DNA of 57,614 nt, from positions 1-57,614 of IMG/VR virus record IMGVR_UViG_3300027833_000060. One strand, given 5' to 3'. Positions 1-8,122 of the stretch are shown one piece after another. The notes beneath the pieces were generated by a model, which ran no database searches, was not told where the DNA came from, and saw only the letters and a program-made list of their open reading frames with translations. The DNA comes from a virus. The position numbers and the translations under genes are program-made. Positions within the stretch are counted from its first letter, which is position 1. Every line of letters starts with the position of its first letter.

Positions 1-1
1 G

Positions 2-34
2 GAAGACTTTGTCGGAGCTTCCACTACGTTCTGA
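2..34 (+). CDS. 3' end of an upstream gene (partial, probable fibre protein C-terminus)
   Basis: Reading from base 2 gives ten residues ending GASTTF and then TGA at 32-34. The stop is followed directly by AAGGAG and the ATG of the next gene at 46, the usual close packing in this block. The piece is too short for family assignment. It may be the end of the fibre gene that runs off the right edge at 57614, but the frames of the two ends do not match on direct joining. Confidence 0.4.
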   Translation, partial: EDFVGASTTF

Positions 35-45
35 AGGAGATCGTT

Positions 46-504
46 ATGATTAACGAAAACTTGAAGCTCTCCGGCCAGCTTAACATAGTCCTGAAGGACA
101 AGGCCGGAAACGTCAAAGACTCGCGAGATTTAAAAAACCTCGTCGTAAATGCTGGACTAGCGTATATCGCGTCACGCATGAAGGACACCACTAAAGGTGC
201 GATGTCTCACATGGCTCTGGGGTCGGGTACTACTAACGCCGCAGCAAGCCAAACTGATCTTGTGACAATCTTGGGGTCGCGTGAAGCACTAGACTCCACG
301 GCTATTGCTGGGTCGAGCAGCGAGAAAGTTGTTTACGAGGCTTCGTTTGAAGCCGGAGACGCAACTGGTGCGGTAACTGAGGCCGGAATCTTCAACGCAG
401 CTACAGGCGGTGACATGCTGTGCCGTACTAAATTCAATGTGGTGAACAAGGCCGCAGACGACACGATGTCCGTAACTTGGACCATCACTCTGTCTGCATC
501 TTAA
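46..504 (+). CDS. Small phage tail/fibre-associated protein (152 aa)
   Basis: The start has a strong site (AAGGAG, six bases before ATG). The protein has a KLSGQLNIVLKDKAGNV opening, then a Gly/Ala/Ser/Thr-rich beta-type sequence with the phrase LGSGTTNAAASQTDL and a C-terminal half ending in VTWTITLSAS. Short proteins of this style sit next to tail fibre genes in many marine phages and are usually annotated as tail fibre or virion structural proteins. The next gene starts 20 bases downstream and carries the long fibre repeats, which supports a tail role. No catalytic motif is seen. The function is inferred from context. Confidence 0.55.
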   Translation: MINENLKLSGQLNIVLKDKAGNVKDSRDLKNLVVNAGLAYIASRMKDTTKGAMSHMALGSGTTNAAASQTDLVTILGSREALDSTAIAGSSSEKVVYEASFEAGDATGAVTEAGIFNAATGGDMLCRTKFNVVNKAADDTMSVTWTITLSAS

Positions 505-523
505 AACGTTAGGGGTGTAATCA

Positions 524-3310
524 ATGACAACGATAACTACACGCGCTGGTAAGGGTTCGCCCCTAACTAATACTGAAGTCGATGACAACTTTTCGAACCT
601 CAATAGCGCGAAATACGAGAGTGGATCATCTGGTCCGTTATTCGCTAATACCCTTAACGTAACGTCTTCGGGCGGATCAAACTACGTTCAGGGTGACATA
701 AGGTTAAGCAGTAGCACTACAGATAGTCCCGGTGCCAGAGGTCAGGGCGTCTTCATGTTTAATGAAGGTGCTGACAAGACTTGGTACGCCGGTACTGGTT
801 ACAACGCCGGTGGTGATTACCATATTGGTTTTGTGGCAGGAGCAGCTCTAAACACGGCAGCGGCTGTAACTACAAACGCCCATATGATTTTGTACAGCAG
901 TCCTTCGATTGTCTTCAACGAAGGCAGTCAAGATATGGATTTCCGCGTTGAGAGCAACGACAACGCTAACATGATTGTGGTCGATGCGGCCACTAATTCG
1001 GTTGGCATAGGAGGTATCCCTTCTTCGTCACAGACTTTAGATGTCCATGGAAAATCTTTACATAGAACCGGTGGTTCCGACCCCGCTGCCACCGTTGCCA
1101 ACTACAATTCGGGTATGCAGTTTCTCGGCGGCAACATGCGCCTTAACATAGATGTTTCTTCCGTTTCGAACGGAGGCTCATACATTCAGACCCGTCATGC
1201 CAATGACGCGTATCCTACTGCTGTCTACAACTTAAATTTAAACCCTCTAGGCGGTTACGTCGTTCTAAACGAAGAGGGCAATTCTAACGCTGGGTTTCGC
1301 GTTGAGTCCGATAACAACAGCCATATACTGTTTGTTGATGGTGGGAATGATCGGGTTCTGTTTGGTTCCGCTTCAAATGTCGAAAACGGTTTTGTCCAAG
1401 TCCACGGAACAAAAAGTTTAGTCTCAGGGATTCCACAAGGATCGCTCAGTGTAAACGACGACACTGCGATGGGCGTTGGCGTTGGCGGTGCTATTAATTT
1501 CACTGGCAGATACCATACAAACGGAACCGCCACCAGTTTAGCCAGTGTTGAAGGATACAAGACTCTTAGTAATAACGGAAACTACGACGGCACACTTGTC
1601 TTAAAAGCAAGGGCGCATGGCGGGGACCAAGTAGACAAACTACGTCTTAACTCTACTGAAGCTGTATTTAATGAAGATGGTTTAGATACAAACTTCCGTG
1701 TTGAAAGCGATGCTTACACCCATAAGTTTTTTATTGACGCCGGTGTGAACGGCATAGGCATAGGCACGGCCACCGTCTCCACTCACCACCGTGGCTCCGG
1801 TATCGACTTTGAGTATGACGGTACAATTTACGCGGGCAGCACTTGGTGGGCCGGGGGTATGCACCTTGGTACGAACTTTGTTATTCAGACAGATGGTACG
1901 ACGCAATACAAACACGCTAATAGGCAGGCGACGAGGATAGTAAACAACTCGCAGGGCGGGTCGATAGAATTTTATTCAGTGGGTGGAGACAGTGACGCTA
2001 CGACAACCCAAGTATGGCATGATATGGCTTATTTCAGCCGTGATGACGTGGTGTTTAACAACGGCGGAGCCATTCAAAATTTCCGCGTTGAATCTAACTA
2101 CACTGCCAGTGCGCTTGCGGTAGACGGAGACACTGGTGCAGTAGAAATTGGTACTGGTATAATTGGCAGGGGCGTAACAGATAACTTCACCCTTAATGGA
2201 AAGACTCAGCCGCACTACGGTTTTAACTTGGACCCCGGCAGCGGCGTACCTATGGGTATATCTGGCTACTACGGCATCTCTATTGCGACCGCTGGGTCTG
2301 AGCGCTTAACAATCTTTAACGCCGGTACGGCTGTTTTCAACGACATTGGCGCAGACGCTGATTTCCGCGTTGAATCAGACGGCAATAGTAATGCTCTGTT
2401 CGTTGACGCGAGCGAAAACACTGTTGTATTCGGTAATACCGCTGTTAACTTAGCCTCTGGTTATGCAGCCCAAACGGGTATGGGTGTGCACGCCACCGAG
2501 GGTTATGTGCAGATTGCTTCGAATAGTACCCCTCTAACGCTTGGTAGAACAACCGCAGCCGGTCGTGGCGCACACATCGTTCTTCGAAACGCTAGTGCTG
2601 TGGTTGGCGAAATCGGGGACTACAACGGTGTTCCTTATATTGGATACACAGGTGGTTCTGGTGGCGGCATCATGTTTAATGGCGCTTCAATCGAACCTAC
2701 AGCCGTAGGCAATGCAAGAACTAATGGCGCAAATGACATAGGTAGTGGTAATTATCGTTGGCGCAATGGAATGTTTTCAGGCACAGTTCAAGCAAAATCG
2801 TTCGAGCGGATATGGAACTACGCGGACCTGACAGCATTAGATTCGGGGTACTTTTACCCCGTTAGCTTGGATCACGGTTCAGCTTCAGTACTACAAACGT
2901 TTGAACTTTTTAAGTACTACGGTAGCTATAACGGCAGCACTGGCTTGCTTGGGGCAGTCTCAATGAAAATGGATATAGCCGGATATAGTTGGGGCGGTAA
3001 CGTTATTCATAACTATGTTCATCATGCGGCTAGTACTTATAGGTCTATGCTCGGAGCAGTTACACTAAGAGGATATTACGTGCCAGTCATATGGCTTCGT
3101 GGAGGATTTGGTTATCACTGGACATCTAACAACCCGAATATAGTCGCAACCATACACTCAACTAATGCGACTTTTTATAGCTCCCCGTACAACTACACAA
3201 TAGGGCGAATAACAGACAGTGTGATGCAGGGTAAGTCTGGGTATTTAGGCGTAACACACCATAATGATATGGGGCACCAAGATACCATCTGCAACAACTG
3301 GTACACGTAA
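524..3310 (+). CDS. Large tail fibre protein with repeated FRVES motif (928 aa)
   Basis: The N-terminus reads TTRAGKGSPLTNTEVDDNFSNLN, typical of marine phage fibre and tail-spike proteins. Five diverged copies of one unit follow, each with FNE..G...DFRVESD....FVD....V.IG, starting near bases 914, 1265, 1667, 2054 and 2336. They are separated by spacers of varying length that would form successive beta-structured shaft elements. The last third (from about base 2700) lacks the repeat and is rich in Tyr, Gly, His and Trp, fitting a tip or receptor-binding region. No S74 chaperone domain is visible at this C-terminus. The next gene is a possible fibre-assembly chaperone, which fits the arrangement of fibre then chaperone. 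Confidence 0.8.
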   Translation: MTTITTRAGKGSPLTNTEVDDNFSNLNSAKYESGSSGPLFANTLNVTSSGGSNYVQGDIRLSSSTTDSPGARGQGVFMFNEGADKTWYAGTGYNAGGDYHIGFVAGAALNTAAAVTTNAHMILYSSPSIVFNEGSQDMDFRVESNDNANMIVVDAATNSVGIGGIPSSSQTLDVHGKSLHRTGGSDPAATVANYNSGMQFLGGNMRLNIDVSSVSNGGSYIQTRHANDAYPTAVYNLNLNPLGGYVVLNEEGNSNAGFRVESDNNSHILFVDGGNDRVLFGSASNVENGFVQVHGTKSLVSGIPQGSLSVNDDTAMGVGVGGAINFTGRYHTNGTATSLASVEGYKTLSNNGNYDGTLVLKARAHGGDQVDKLRLNSTEAVFNEDGLDTNFRVESDAYTHKFFIDAGVNGIGIGTATVSTHHRGSGIDFEYDGTIYAGSTWWAGGMHLGTNFVIQTDGTTQYKHANRQATRIVNNSQGGSIEFYSVGGDSDATTTQVWHDMAYFSRDDVVFNNGGAIQNFRVESNYTASALAVDGDTGAVEIGTGIIGRGVTDNFTLNGKTQPHYGFNLDPGSGVPMGISGYYGISIATAGSERLTIFNAGTAVFNDIGADADFRVESDGNSNALFVDASENTVVFGNTAVNLASGYAAQTGMGVHATEGYVQIASNSTPLTLGRTTAAGRGAHIVLRNASAVVGEIGDYNGVPYIGYTGGSGGGIMFNGASIEPTAVGNARTNGANDIGSGNYRWRNGMFSGTVQAKSFERIWNYADLTALDSGYFYPVSLDHGSASVLQTFELFKYYGSYNGSTGLLGAVSMKMDIAGYSWGGNVIHNYVHHAASTYRSMLGAVTLRGYYVPVIWLRGGFGYHWTSNNPNIVATIHSTNATFYSSPYNYTIGRITDSVMQGKSGYLGVTHHNDMGHQDTICNNWYT

Positions 3311-3321
3311 GGAGAGACGAA

Positions 3322-3576
3322 ATGAGTAGAGTACTTAACGATCCGGTTGTAGAACCACAGTTTCCCGATAATCCAGACGGAGATTTTGAGGACTTAACCG
3401 ACGATCAAAAAGCAGCTTTTGTAGCGATGAACAGTAGCGTCCATCGGGTAGGAATGGCTAAATCGTATTTAGCTAACACCGATTGGTACGTTTCAAGAAA
3501 GTCTGAAACTGGGACTGCAATACCTGAAAACATTTTAGCGCTTAGGGCGCAGGCGCGTATTGACGCGTCGGAATAA
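3322..3576 (+). CDS. Possible tail fibre assembly chaperone (84 aa)
   Basis: A short acidic protein starting 11 bases after the fibre gene with an AAGGAG site. It contains the phrase SYLANTDWYVSRKSETG.AIPE followed by LRAQARI. The STDWYV.R..ETG.pIP pattern is characteristic of tail fibre assembly and tail chaperone C-termini in many phages. By position and this motif it may help fold or attach the preceding fibre. The similarity is read by eye and is confined to the C-terminal 40 residues. Confidence 0.55.
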   Translation: MSRVLNDPVVEPQFPDNPDGDFEDLTDDQKAAFVAMNSSVHRVGMAKSYLANTDWYVSRKSETGTAIPENILALRAQARIDASE

Positions 3577-3610
3577 CTATTTTTAACCAGCCGGATAGGA
3601 GAAAAGAACG

Positions 3611-3964
3611 ATGGCTATAACTGTAACTTGGTCCGTACAGGACATGAAAAGAGATGTCGCCTCAGGCGGCGTTAAAACGGTGTACTGGCAGTGTATTGCT
3701 GCTGATGACACTCACACTGAGTGCATTGCCACTGAAGGTGGAAAACTACTACTTGAGCCAGATGTTTCTGCTGAAGGTTTCGTGGCGTACGCTGACTTGA
3801 CCGAAACAGTCGTTCTGGGGTGGGTTTGCACCAGCTTGATCCAAGGCGAAGAAACTGCGGACGAAGCAAAAGCTCGTATCGCTGCAAACCGTACCGGTAA
3901 GGTAGAAGCGCAGGTGGCACGTAAAACTGCCGAAGCAAATGGCACCCCTTGGGCTGCTGAATAA
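3611..3964 (+). CDS. Conserved marine-phage protein, DUF7936-like (117 aa)
   Basis: Begins MAITVTWSVQDMKR and continues with V.TVYWQC.A.D, then a mid-part GFVAYADLTETVVLGWV and an Ala/Lys-rich tail. This layout matches a family I know from marine phages (DUF7936-like) that lies among tail genes. The gene at 17524 has the same kind of opening and a similar LET/DAMMEEWV mid-part, so the phage seems to carry two related copies, one beside each tail or fibre group. The biochemical role is not known. A structural or fibre-associated function is the best guess. Confidence 0.5.
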   Translation: MAITVTWSVQDMKRDVASGGVKTVYWQCIAADDTHTECIATEGGKLLLEPDVSAEGFVAYADLTETVVLGWVCTSLIQGEETADEAKARIAANRTGKVEAQVARKTAEANGTPWAAE

Positions 3965-3991
3965 AACGTAACTTAACTTAGGAGACTTATA

Positions 3992-4213
3992 ATGGCTAAA
4001 GACGAAAAGAAAACCATTACTGTTAACGACAAAACACATAATATTGAAGACTTAAACGAGCAACAGGTTGCTATGGTTAACCACCTACAAGACCTTGAGC
4101 GCAAACTAGGTAACGCCCGATTTAATGTGGACCAGCTTAGCGTTGGTAAAGAGGCTTTTATCAAACTGTTGGAAGAGTCATTAGAAGCCCAAACGGTCGT
4201 AGCAGCGGAATAG
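3992..4213 (+). CDS. Small conserved phage protein, DUF6447-like (73 aa)
   Basis: Good ribosome site (TAGGAGA) and a compact protein with KKTITVNDK.HNIEDLNEQQVAMVNHLQDLERKLGNA.F, followed by a helical GKEAFIKLLEESL. The pattern of a short beta pair followed by a coiled-coil helix matches the small DUF6447-type proteins common in marine phages. It lies between tail-associated genes and the membrane and secreted genes. No function is known to me. Confidence 0.5.
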   Translation: MAKDEKKTITVNDKTHNIEDLNEQQVAMVNHLQDLERKLGNARFNVDQLSVGKEAFIKLLEESLEAQTVVAAE

Positions 4214-4216
4214 TGA

Positions 4217-4456
4217 ATGGAAATGGACATGTTGTGGAGTGGCAGCCTAACTGCCCTAATAGGAGTTTTAGGATTCGTCCTCCGCAACCATGTTGCTGAG
4301 CTTCAGCGTCTTCAAATTCTTCTCAACCGTACGCGGGAAGAGATGGCGAAAGAGTACGTAACGAAGCCAGAAGTACACGCCGATATTAACCGTGTTCTCG
4401 ACCGCCTCGAAAGGTTGGACGAGAAGCTCGACCGATTGGTGGAGTTAAGAAAATGA
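4217..4456 (+). CDS. Single-pass membrane protein with coiled coil (79 aa), lysis-associated candidate
   Basis: One hydrophobic segment near residues 5-22 (LWSGSLTALIGVLGFVLR) is followed by a charged helical region containing repeated D-R-L-E-R-L-D-E-K-L-D-R-L heptads. The layout resembles small phage membrane proteins of the XhlA/DUF2730 kind that sit near holins or in tail modules. The start lies three bases after the previous stop and the ribosome site is weak, so translation may be coupled. The C-terminus overlaps the start of the next gene by four bases. A lysis role is possible but the holin and endolysin are four kilobases away. Confidence 0.45.
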   Translation: MEMDMLWSGSLTALIGVLGFVLRNHVAELQRLQILLNRTREEMAKEYVTKPEVHADINRVLDRLERLDEKLDRLVELRK

Positions 4457-5013
4457 AACGTGTACTTCTAGCTTTTACTCTTCTACTCCTTACGGGCGTA
4501 GCTTCTGCACAAGAAGAACCCATGGATGTTATCTACACCGATAGCACCACAAACAGCACTGTTAATACCACCGGCGAAGTTACAACAAACGTAAACTCTC
4601 CACCACCTTCAGCTGTCGCGCCTCAATTTAACGGCGGGGTCAACTCGGACCTCTGTACTGTTGGCGTCGCTGGGGCTGTTCAAACTCAAATTCTAGGTCT
4701 TTCGATGGGTTCTACCGTCAGAGACATGAACTGCGAAAAACTAAAAAATGCAAAAACTCTATATGACATGGGCATGAAAGTCGCTGCTGTGTCTGTCATG
4801 TGTCAGGACAAACGTGTCTTTGACGCTATGATGGATGCCGGTACTCCTTGCCCTTATGACGGCCTGATTGGCACTAGCGCCAAGGCTGCTTGGGAAGCCG
4901 ACCCAGAGAGACAACCGGGATCGGAAACAAAGGAGGTGCTCGATGACGACACAAAAACCCTATTGGGGACTGGTGGCGTTCTTGGCGTTTTGGCCCTGCT
5001 ACTCTTACTCTGA
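4453..5013 (+). CDS. Secreted/membrane-tethered protein with signal peptide and C-terminal hydrophobic tail (186 aa)
   Basis: A clear signal peptide (KRVLLAFTLLLLTGVASAQ) is followed by a low-complexity stretch rich in Asn, Thr and Val (residues about 35-55), then a central domain with Cys pairs (DLCTVGVAG, MNCEKLKNA, VMCQDKRVF, TPCPYDG). The protein ends in LLGTGGVLGVLALLLLL, a C-terminal membrane helix. It is probably exported and anchored in the inner membrane facing the periplasm. It is the first of five consecutive genes encoding proteins with signal peptides. Similar proteins occur in marine phages without known function. The start overlaps the preceding stop region by four bases. Confidence 0.6.
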   Translation: MKRVLLAFTLLLLTGVASAQEEPMDVIYTDSTTNSTVNTTGEVTTNVNSPPPSAVAPQFNGGVNSDLCTVGVAGAVQTQILGLSMGSTVRDMNCEKLKNAKTLYDMGMKVAAVSVMCQDKRVFDAMMDAGTPCPYDGLIGTSAKAAWEADPERQPGSETKEVLDDDTKTLLGTGGVLGVLALLLLL

Positions 5014-5830
5014 TCCTTTCACGTATGGGACAACAGGCAACGCCGTAGTCAATGGCTTCACATGGAGCATGGGCGGGCTTGTGCCTTCAGCTGCCGGATT
5101 ATCAATCAACGGTGTGATCTACCGCTATACTGCCGTTAAGAACCCCGAAGACCGTATGTTGGTGCATCTTCAGAACGAAGCCGCCGACGGCAACGGATAT
5201 ATCTTTCGCGAGACGGACGACTGGACTGGTCTGCCCGGAAATACAATCAACAAGCTCGTTTCTGTTAACAACATCCCCATAAGCCGTTGGGGAGACGGTT
5301 CCATTGAGGTTGAGGGTCAGGGTCAAGTTGTTGGCGCTACCTTGGCTTACAGCTACCAAATTGACGAGTGCTTTAACCCTCAAGCCAACCCCATATGCCC
5401 CGGATACGTTGATCCTACTCTGTTTCTGAGTGAGCAAAACCTTATAGACGCCTACGACCCCATGGAAGACGATGCCGTTTTGCAGACCTTAGAGGCCACG
5501 GCGGCGTCCTTGTATGAGGAAGAAGAAGTAGACGAGACCATCGAGTCCGAGAAAGCTAAAGCAATAAAAGATAATTTTGAAAGGGGTATGGCCGCAACGC
5601 AGAATGCGCTGACGTTGGCTACCGGTGTCTCTCAGGACAGAATACTGAACACTATGAATACAAGTGTTAACATGTACCCATATTATGCTACATCCATTAG
5701 CGGAGGAGCTTATAAAGACACCGCACGCCTTGTGGACTCGGACTTACCCGAGAACCCTCGCGGACTCCGTAATGGACTAGCTCAACAACTACTGCACACC
5801 GAGATGGTTGATGCGCAGTACAAAAACTAA
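4943..5830 (+). CDS. Secreted protein of marine-phage cassette (295 aa)
   Basis: The longest frame opens at 4868, but the ATG at 4943 follows AAGGAGG at the right spacing and yields a signal peptide (WGLVAFLAFWPCYSYSD), so this start is chosen. The mature part opens PFTYGTTGNAVVNGFTWSMGG and is a beta-rich domain with SIEVEGQGQV and a Cys pair near the middle (DECFNPQANPICPGYV). After that comes an acidic helical stretch (DETIESEKAKAIKDNFERGMA). It overlaps the previous gene by 71 bases. The N-terminal domain is known to me only from marine phages, next to fimbria-like proteins. Its function is unknown. Periplasmic or surface location is inferred from the signal peptide. Confidence 0.55.
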   Translation: MTTQKPYWGLVAFLAFWPCYSYSDPFTYGTTGNAVVNGFTWSMGGLVPSAAGLSINGVIYRYTAVKNPEDRMLVHLQNEAADGNGYIFRETDDWTGLPGNTINKLVSVNNIPISRWGDGSIEVEGQGQVVGATLAYSYQIDECFNPQANPICPGYVDPTLFLSEQNLIDAYDPMEDDAVLQTLEATAASLYEEEEVDETIESEKAKAIKDNFERGMAATQNALTLATGVSQDRILNTMNTSVNMYPYYATSISGGAYKDTARLVDSDLPENPRGLRNGLAQQLLHTEMVDAQYKN

Positions 5831-5849
5831 TGTTTAAGAGAGGATAGCC

Positions 5850-6353
5850 ATGATTAAAAATAGCCTACTTGCGGCCTCACTACTACTACTACTTGTGCCT
5901 GCCGCGCACGCAGAAGACGCTCTAATCGAGGGCAACATACAATCCAAGTGTATCATTAACACTGATGTAAATGGGGTTTATGGTAACCCTTCACCGTCTA
6001 AGCTAAGCACAATCAGCACTGACGGCGGTGTAGAACCTATTATCAGGTTTGATGTGGCTGTAGCCAACTTCTATTTGGCACGTATTACTACACCGACGAC
6101 GTTTTCAACCGCTCCCGCTTTGACGGACGTTGTGAACTGGACTGGCTCTACTGTTACTGGAGAAGTTTCTGACGCCGCCATGTCTGCATACGACGCTGCG
6201 AAAGTTGTGTACGAAGCTACCACGGAGTTTGATCTAACTGTCGCTGGCTCCACATGGTTTAAAGTTTCCTCCGTTGCCGATTACGGCTTTGGGCGTTCAT
6301 TCCCCGGAGGCACCTACCGTGCAGTTGTGCAAGCCGAGTGTATAGCACAATGA
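5850..6353 (+). CDS. Secreted pilin-like or spore-coat-U-like protein (167 aa)
   Basis: The signal peptide has a Leu-rich core (SLLAASLLLLLVPAAHA). The mature protein has two cysteines bracketing a beta-sandwich-like sequence: SKCIINTDVNGVYGNP near the start and VVQAECIAQ at the very end. DFDLTVAG- and TFSTAP-like strands alternate between them. An N-terminal cysteine strand and a C-terminal conserved strand are general features of Csu/SCPU-type fimbrial subunits, so this may be a fimbrin-like fold. The next gene has chaperone-like features, which supports the idea. I know similar proteins from marine phages but no function. Both the fold and the role are inferences. Confidence 0.5.
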   Translation: MIKNSLLAASLLLLLVPAAHAEDALIEGNIQSKCIINTDVNGVYGNPSPSKLSTISTDGGVEPIIRFDVAVANFYLARITTPTTFSTAPALTDVVNWTGSTVTGEVSDAAMSAYDAAKVVYEATTEFDLTVAGSTWFKVSSVADYGFGRSFPGGTYRAVVQAECIAQ

Positions 6354-6736
6354 TTAAAGTGCTTTTCATGGCTGCTTTGTTTTTAGCGGGGAAAGTCTCG
6401 GCTCACGAGATGACCCCAACATACCCGGCCTTAACCCCCGCATATGTTGACGGGTTGGTTTCTGCAAAGATGACTATGTTTAACGCTAGAAAGGACGTTG
6501 ACTACTTTGAGGTAGGCGTCTTTGACAACGAGTGGGACGCTATCCCTTTCGCTGCATCTGCAAAGATTTTGCACGTGCCTTACGGGACTAAGAAGACATT
6601 TGAGATTTTTGTTCGAAACGAAGACAAGGACAGGGCTACGTTCATCTGTTCGGTTTCTAAACTTCGCACAGATAGTTCTGCCCGCGCAATCATATCCTCT
6701 AAAATATGCTCTCGAACCGACGGAGCGAGGCCATGA
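6350..6736 (+). CDS. Secreted fimbrial-chaperone-like protein (128 aa)
   Basis: ATG at 6350 overlaps the previous stop as ATGA; the longer frame from 6338 lacks any reason to be used. The signal peptide (IKVLFMAALFLAGKVSA) is followed by HEMTPTYP and then a sequence resembling an Ig-like periplasmic chaperone domain: KMTMFNARKDVDYFEVGVFDNEWD.IPFA, KILHVPYGTKKTFEIFVRNEDKD, and ICSVSKL. A chaperone-type strand order with the phrase VFD..W..IPFA is seen in marine-phage proteins of this type. It may partner the pilin-like product of the previous gene. Two late cysteines are present. Only the N-terminal domain of a full PapD-type chaperone would fit in 128 residues. Confidence 0.5.
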   Translation: MIKVLFMAALFLAGKVSAHEMTPTYPALTPAYVDGLVSAKMTMFNARKDVDYFEVGVFDNEWDAIPFAASAKILHVPYGTKKTFEIFVRNEDKDRATFICSVSKLRTDSSARAIISSKICSRTDGARP

Positions 6737-7149
6737 TAAAAAAGGTTGCTCTGGCGATATGTATTACGACGCCAGTGTGGGCTGACAACAGTTCGCTTAA
6801 TCTACAGTTACCGAGCGGGCCAACCAGCTACCAATCAGACTCGTTTCGTGCGGGTAATTTGGACTGCAAGAACGCTATCGGTGGAGGCACTAACCTCGAG
6901 TTCGGCGTTACCGGAGTGCTCAACAATGTTGGGAACCCGTACGACGAGTTTAACAGGACGCCGGGGGCATCACGCGATGTCGGTGTTTACGCAAGAATTG
7001 TAATCCCTTTGGATAAGCCAAAGGAGCGCATTAACTGCAATACTCTTTACCAGCTTGAGTTGCAGCAGCGTCGTTTAGAAATTCGCAAGTTGCAGCAAGA
7101 GCTAGAGTCTCTCCGTGCGCTGCAAGGCGAAATAAGTTTCGAGAACTAA
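6733..7149 (+). CDS. Secreted protein with C-terminal coiled coil (138 aa)
   Basis: The start at 6733 overlaps the preceding stop as ATGA and gives a signal peptide (KKVALAICITTPVWAD). The mature part begins with NSSLNLQLPSGPTSYQSDSF, contains DCKNAIGGGTNLEFGVTGV and a second Cys (INCNTLY), and ends in a Gln/Leu/Glu-rich helix (LELQQRRLEIRKLQQELESL) that should form a coiled coil. It is the last of the five exported proteins. The LEFGVTG and VGVYARIVIPL phrases look like outer-membrane or porin-like strands but are too few for a barrel. Function unknown. Confidence 0.5.
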   Translation: MIKKVALAICITTPVWADNSSLNLQLPSGPTSYQSDSFRAGNLDCKNAIGGGTNLEFGVTGVLNNVGNPYDEFNRTPGASRDVGVYARIVIPLDKPKERINCNTLYQLELQQRRLEIRKLQQELESLRALQGEISFEN

Positions 7150-7150
7150 T

Positions 7151-7669
7151 ATGGAAGATAGAGATTTAGGTGAAGCACTTGATAGGATTGAAACCATTCC
7201 TGACAAACGTATGCGTCTTTTTGGGATGCGGTTTTCTGTTAGCCAGCTTGGTTTGGTTGTGGGTATTCTTACTTCTGTGGTCGGCAGTCTCTATGCAGGT
7301 TTCCTCATGTACCAGAAGGTTGAGGCAGTGGCGAACCTTGACCTAGGCGAGTACCAGCAGGCTATGGATATTATGGACGCTAAGGTGGCCGGTATGTCCT
7401 CCAAAGTAGAGGAAGCGGTTGAGTACTCCCGCGATATTAAGAACGGGTTGCGCGACGACATACTTGGAATCGAAAAACAAGTAGACCGCGTGGAAGACAC
7501 TGTCCGTAACACCGAAGAGAAGGTTCGTACGCTTATTGACGATGCGGAGGTACGGTTTGAAGCCAAGCGTGAGCAACTTCGCACGTCCCAATCTGCTGAC
7601 ATGAAGGCACTTGAGGATCGTATAAACGCTAAATTACAGCGGGCGCTAGACAACCCGTTAGCTGACTAG
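7151..7669 (+). CDS. Membrane-anchored coiled-coil protein (172 aa)
   Basis: A single transmembrane helix at about residues 30-55 (SQLGLVVGILTSVVGSLYAGFLMY) separates a short N-terminal segment from a long charged coiled coil (about residues 75-165, with repeated EKQVDRVEDTVRNTEEKV). Proteins with this shape recur beside the lysis genes of marine phages. It starts two bases after the preceding stop. A role in lysis, as a spanin-like or holin-modulating protein, or in membrane attachment is possible but not shown. No lipobox is present. Confidence 0.5.
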   Translation: MEDRDLGEALDRIETIPDKRMRLFGMRFSVSQLGLVVGILTSVVGSLYAGFLMYQKVEAVANLDLGEYQQAMDIMDAKVAGMSSKVEEAVEYSRDIKNGLRDDILGIEKQVDRVEDTVRNTEEKVRTLIDDAEVRFEAKREQLRTSQSADMKALEDRINAKLQRALDNPLAD

Positions 7670-7677
7670 GAGGACGA

Positions 7678-7971
7678 ATGGCAGAGAGTAAGAAAGACCC
7701 AAGACTAGCCCGTGCAGGGGTCGCTGGTTTTAACAAACCTAAACGAACGCCGAGCCACCCGAAGAAGTCTCACGTCGTCGTCGCTAAAGAAGGCAGCACG
7801 GTCAAGACGATCCGTTTCGGTGAGCAGGGCGCATCTACCGCTGGAAAACCCAAGGCCGGTGAAGGCGATAAGATGAAACAGAAGCGGGCCAGCTTTAAGG
7901 CGCGTCACGGTAAAAACATAGCTAAAGGCAAAATGTCGGCAGCTTACTGGGCAGATAAGGTGAAATGGTAA
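7678..7971 (+). CDS. Small basic conserved phage protein, DUF6321-like (97 aa)
   Basis: Strong ribosome site (AGGAGGA) and a Lys-rich protein: KDPRLARAGVAGFNKPKRTP, HVVVAKEGSTVKTIRFGEQG and a conserved end RASFKARHGKNIAKGKMSAAYWADKVKW in separate segments. The pattern is very familiar from cyanophages and other marine phages and is annotated DUF6321 or as a hypothetical structural protein. High positive charge suggests nucleic-acid or capsid-interior binding, but this is inference. It overlaps the next small gene by one base (TAATG). Confidence 0.6.
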   Translation: MAESKKDPRLARAGVAGFNKPKRTPSHPKKSHVVVAKEGSTVKTIRFGEQGASTAGKPKAGEGDKMKQKRASFKARHGKNIAKGKMSAAYWADKVKW

Positions 7972-8120
7972 TGGCTAAACAAGGTTTATACGCGAACATC
8001 CACGCCAAGAAGAAACGGATAGCCGCTGGCTCTAAAGAGACTATGCGCAAACCCGGCACTAAGGGCGCTCCCACAAAAGCTAATTTTAAACAAGCAGCTA
8101 AAACAGCGAAGAGGAAATAA
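7971..8120 (+). CDS. Small basic conserved marine-phage protein (49 aa)
   Basis: ATG shares a base with the stop of the preceding gene (TAATG). The product begins MAKQGLYANIHAKKKRIAAG and ends in an Ala/Lys-rich tail; about a third of its residues are Lys or Arg. The same KGLYANIHAK.KRIAAGS opening is common in marine phages, normally directly beside the DUF6321-type gene as here. The function is unknown; nucleic-acid binding is suggested only by charge. Confidence 0.6.
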   Translation: MAKQGLYANIHAKKKRIAAGSKETMRKPGTKGAPTKANFKQAAKTAKRK

Positions 8121-8122
8121 CC

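Noticed and set aside
4868-4942. Longer start for the secreted protein at 4943
   Set aside because: The upstream 25 codons are Arg/Gln-rich, would destroy the signal peptide and lie before the AAGGAGG ribosome site.
7291-7653. Antisense frames of 82-120 codons within the coiled-coil gene, and similar shadows elsewhere (for example 12673-13101, 21668-22045, 28793-29332 on the minus strand)
   Set aside because: They mirror the codon pattern of well-supported genes, lack ribosome sites and have Ser/Ala/Leu-rich shadow composition.
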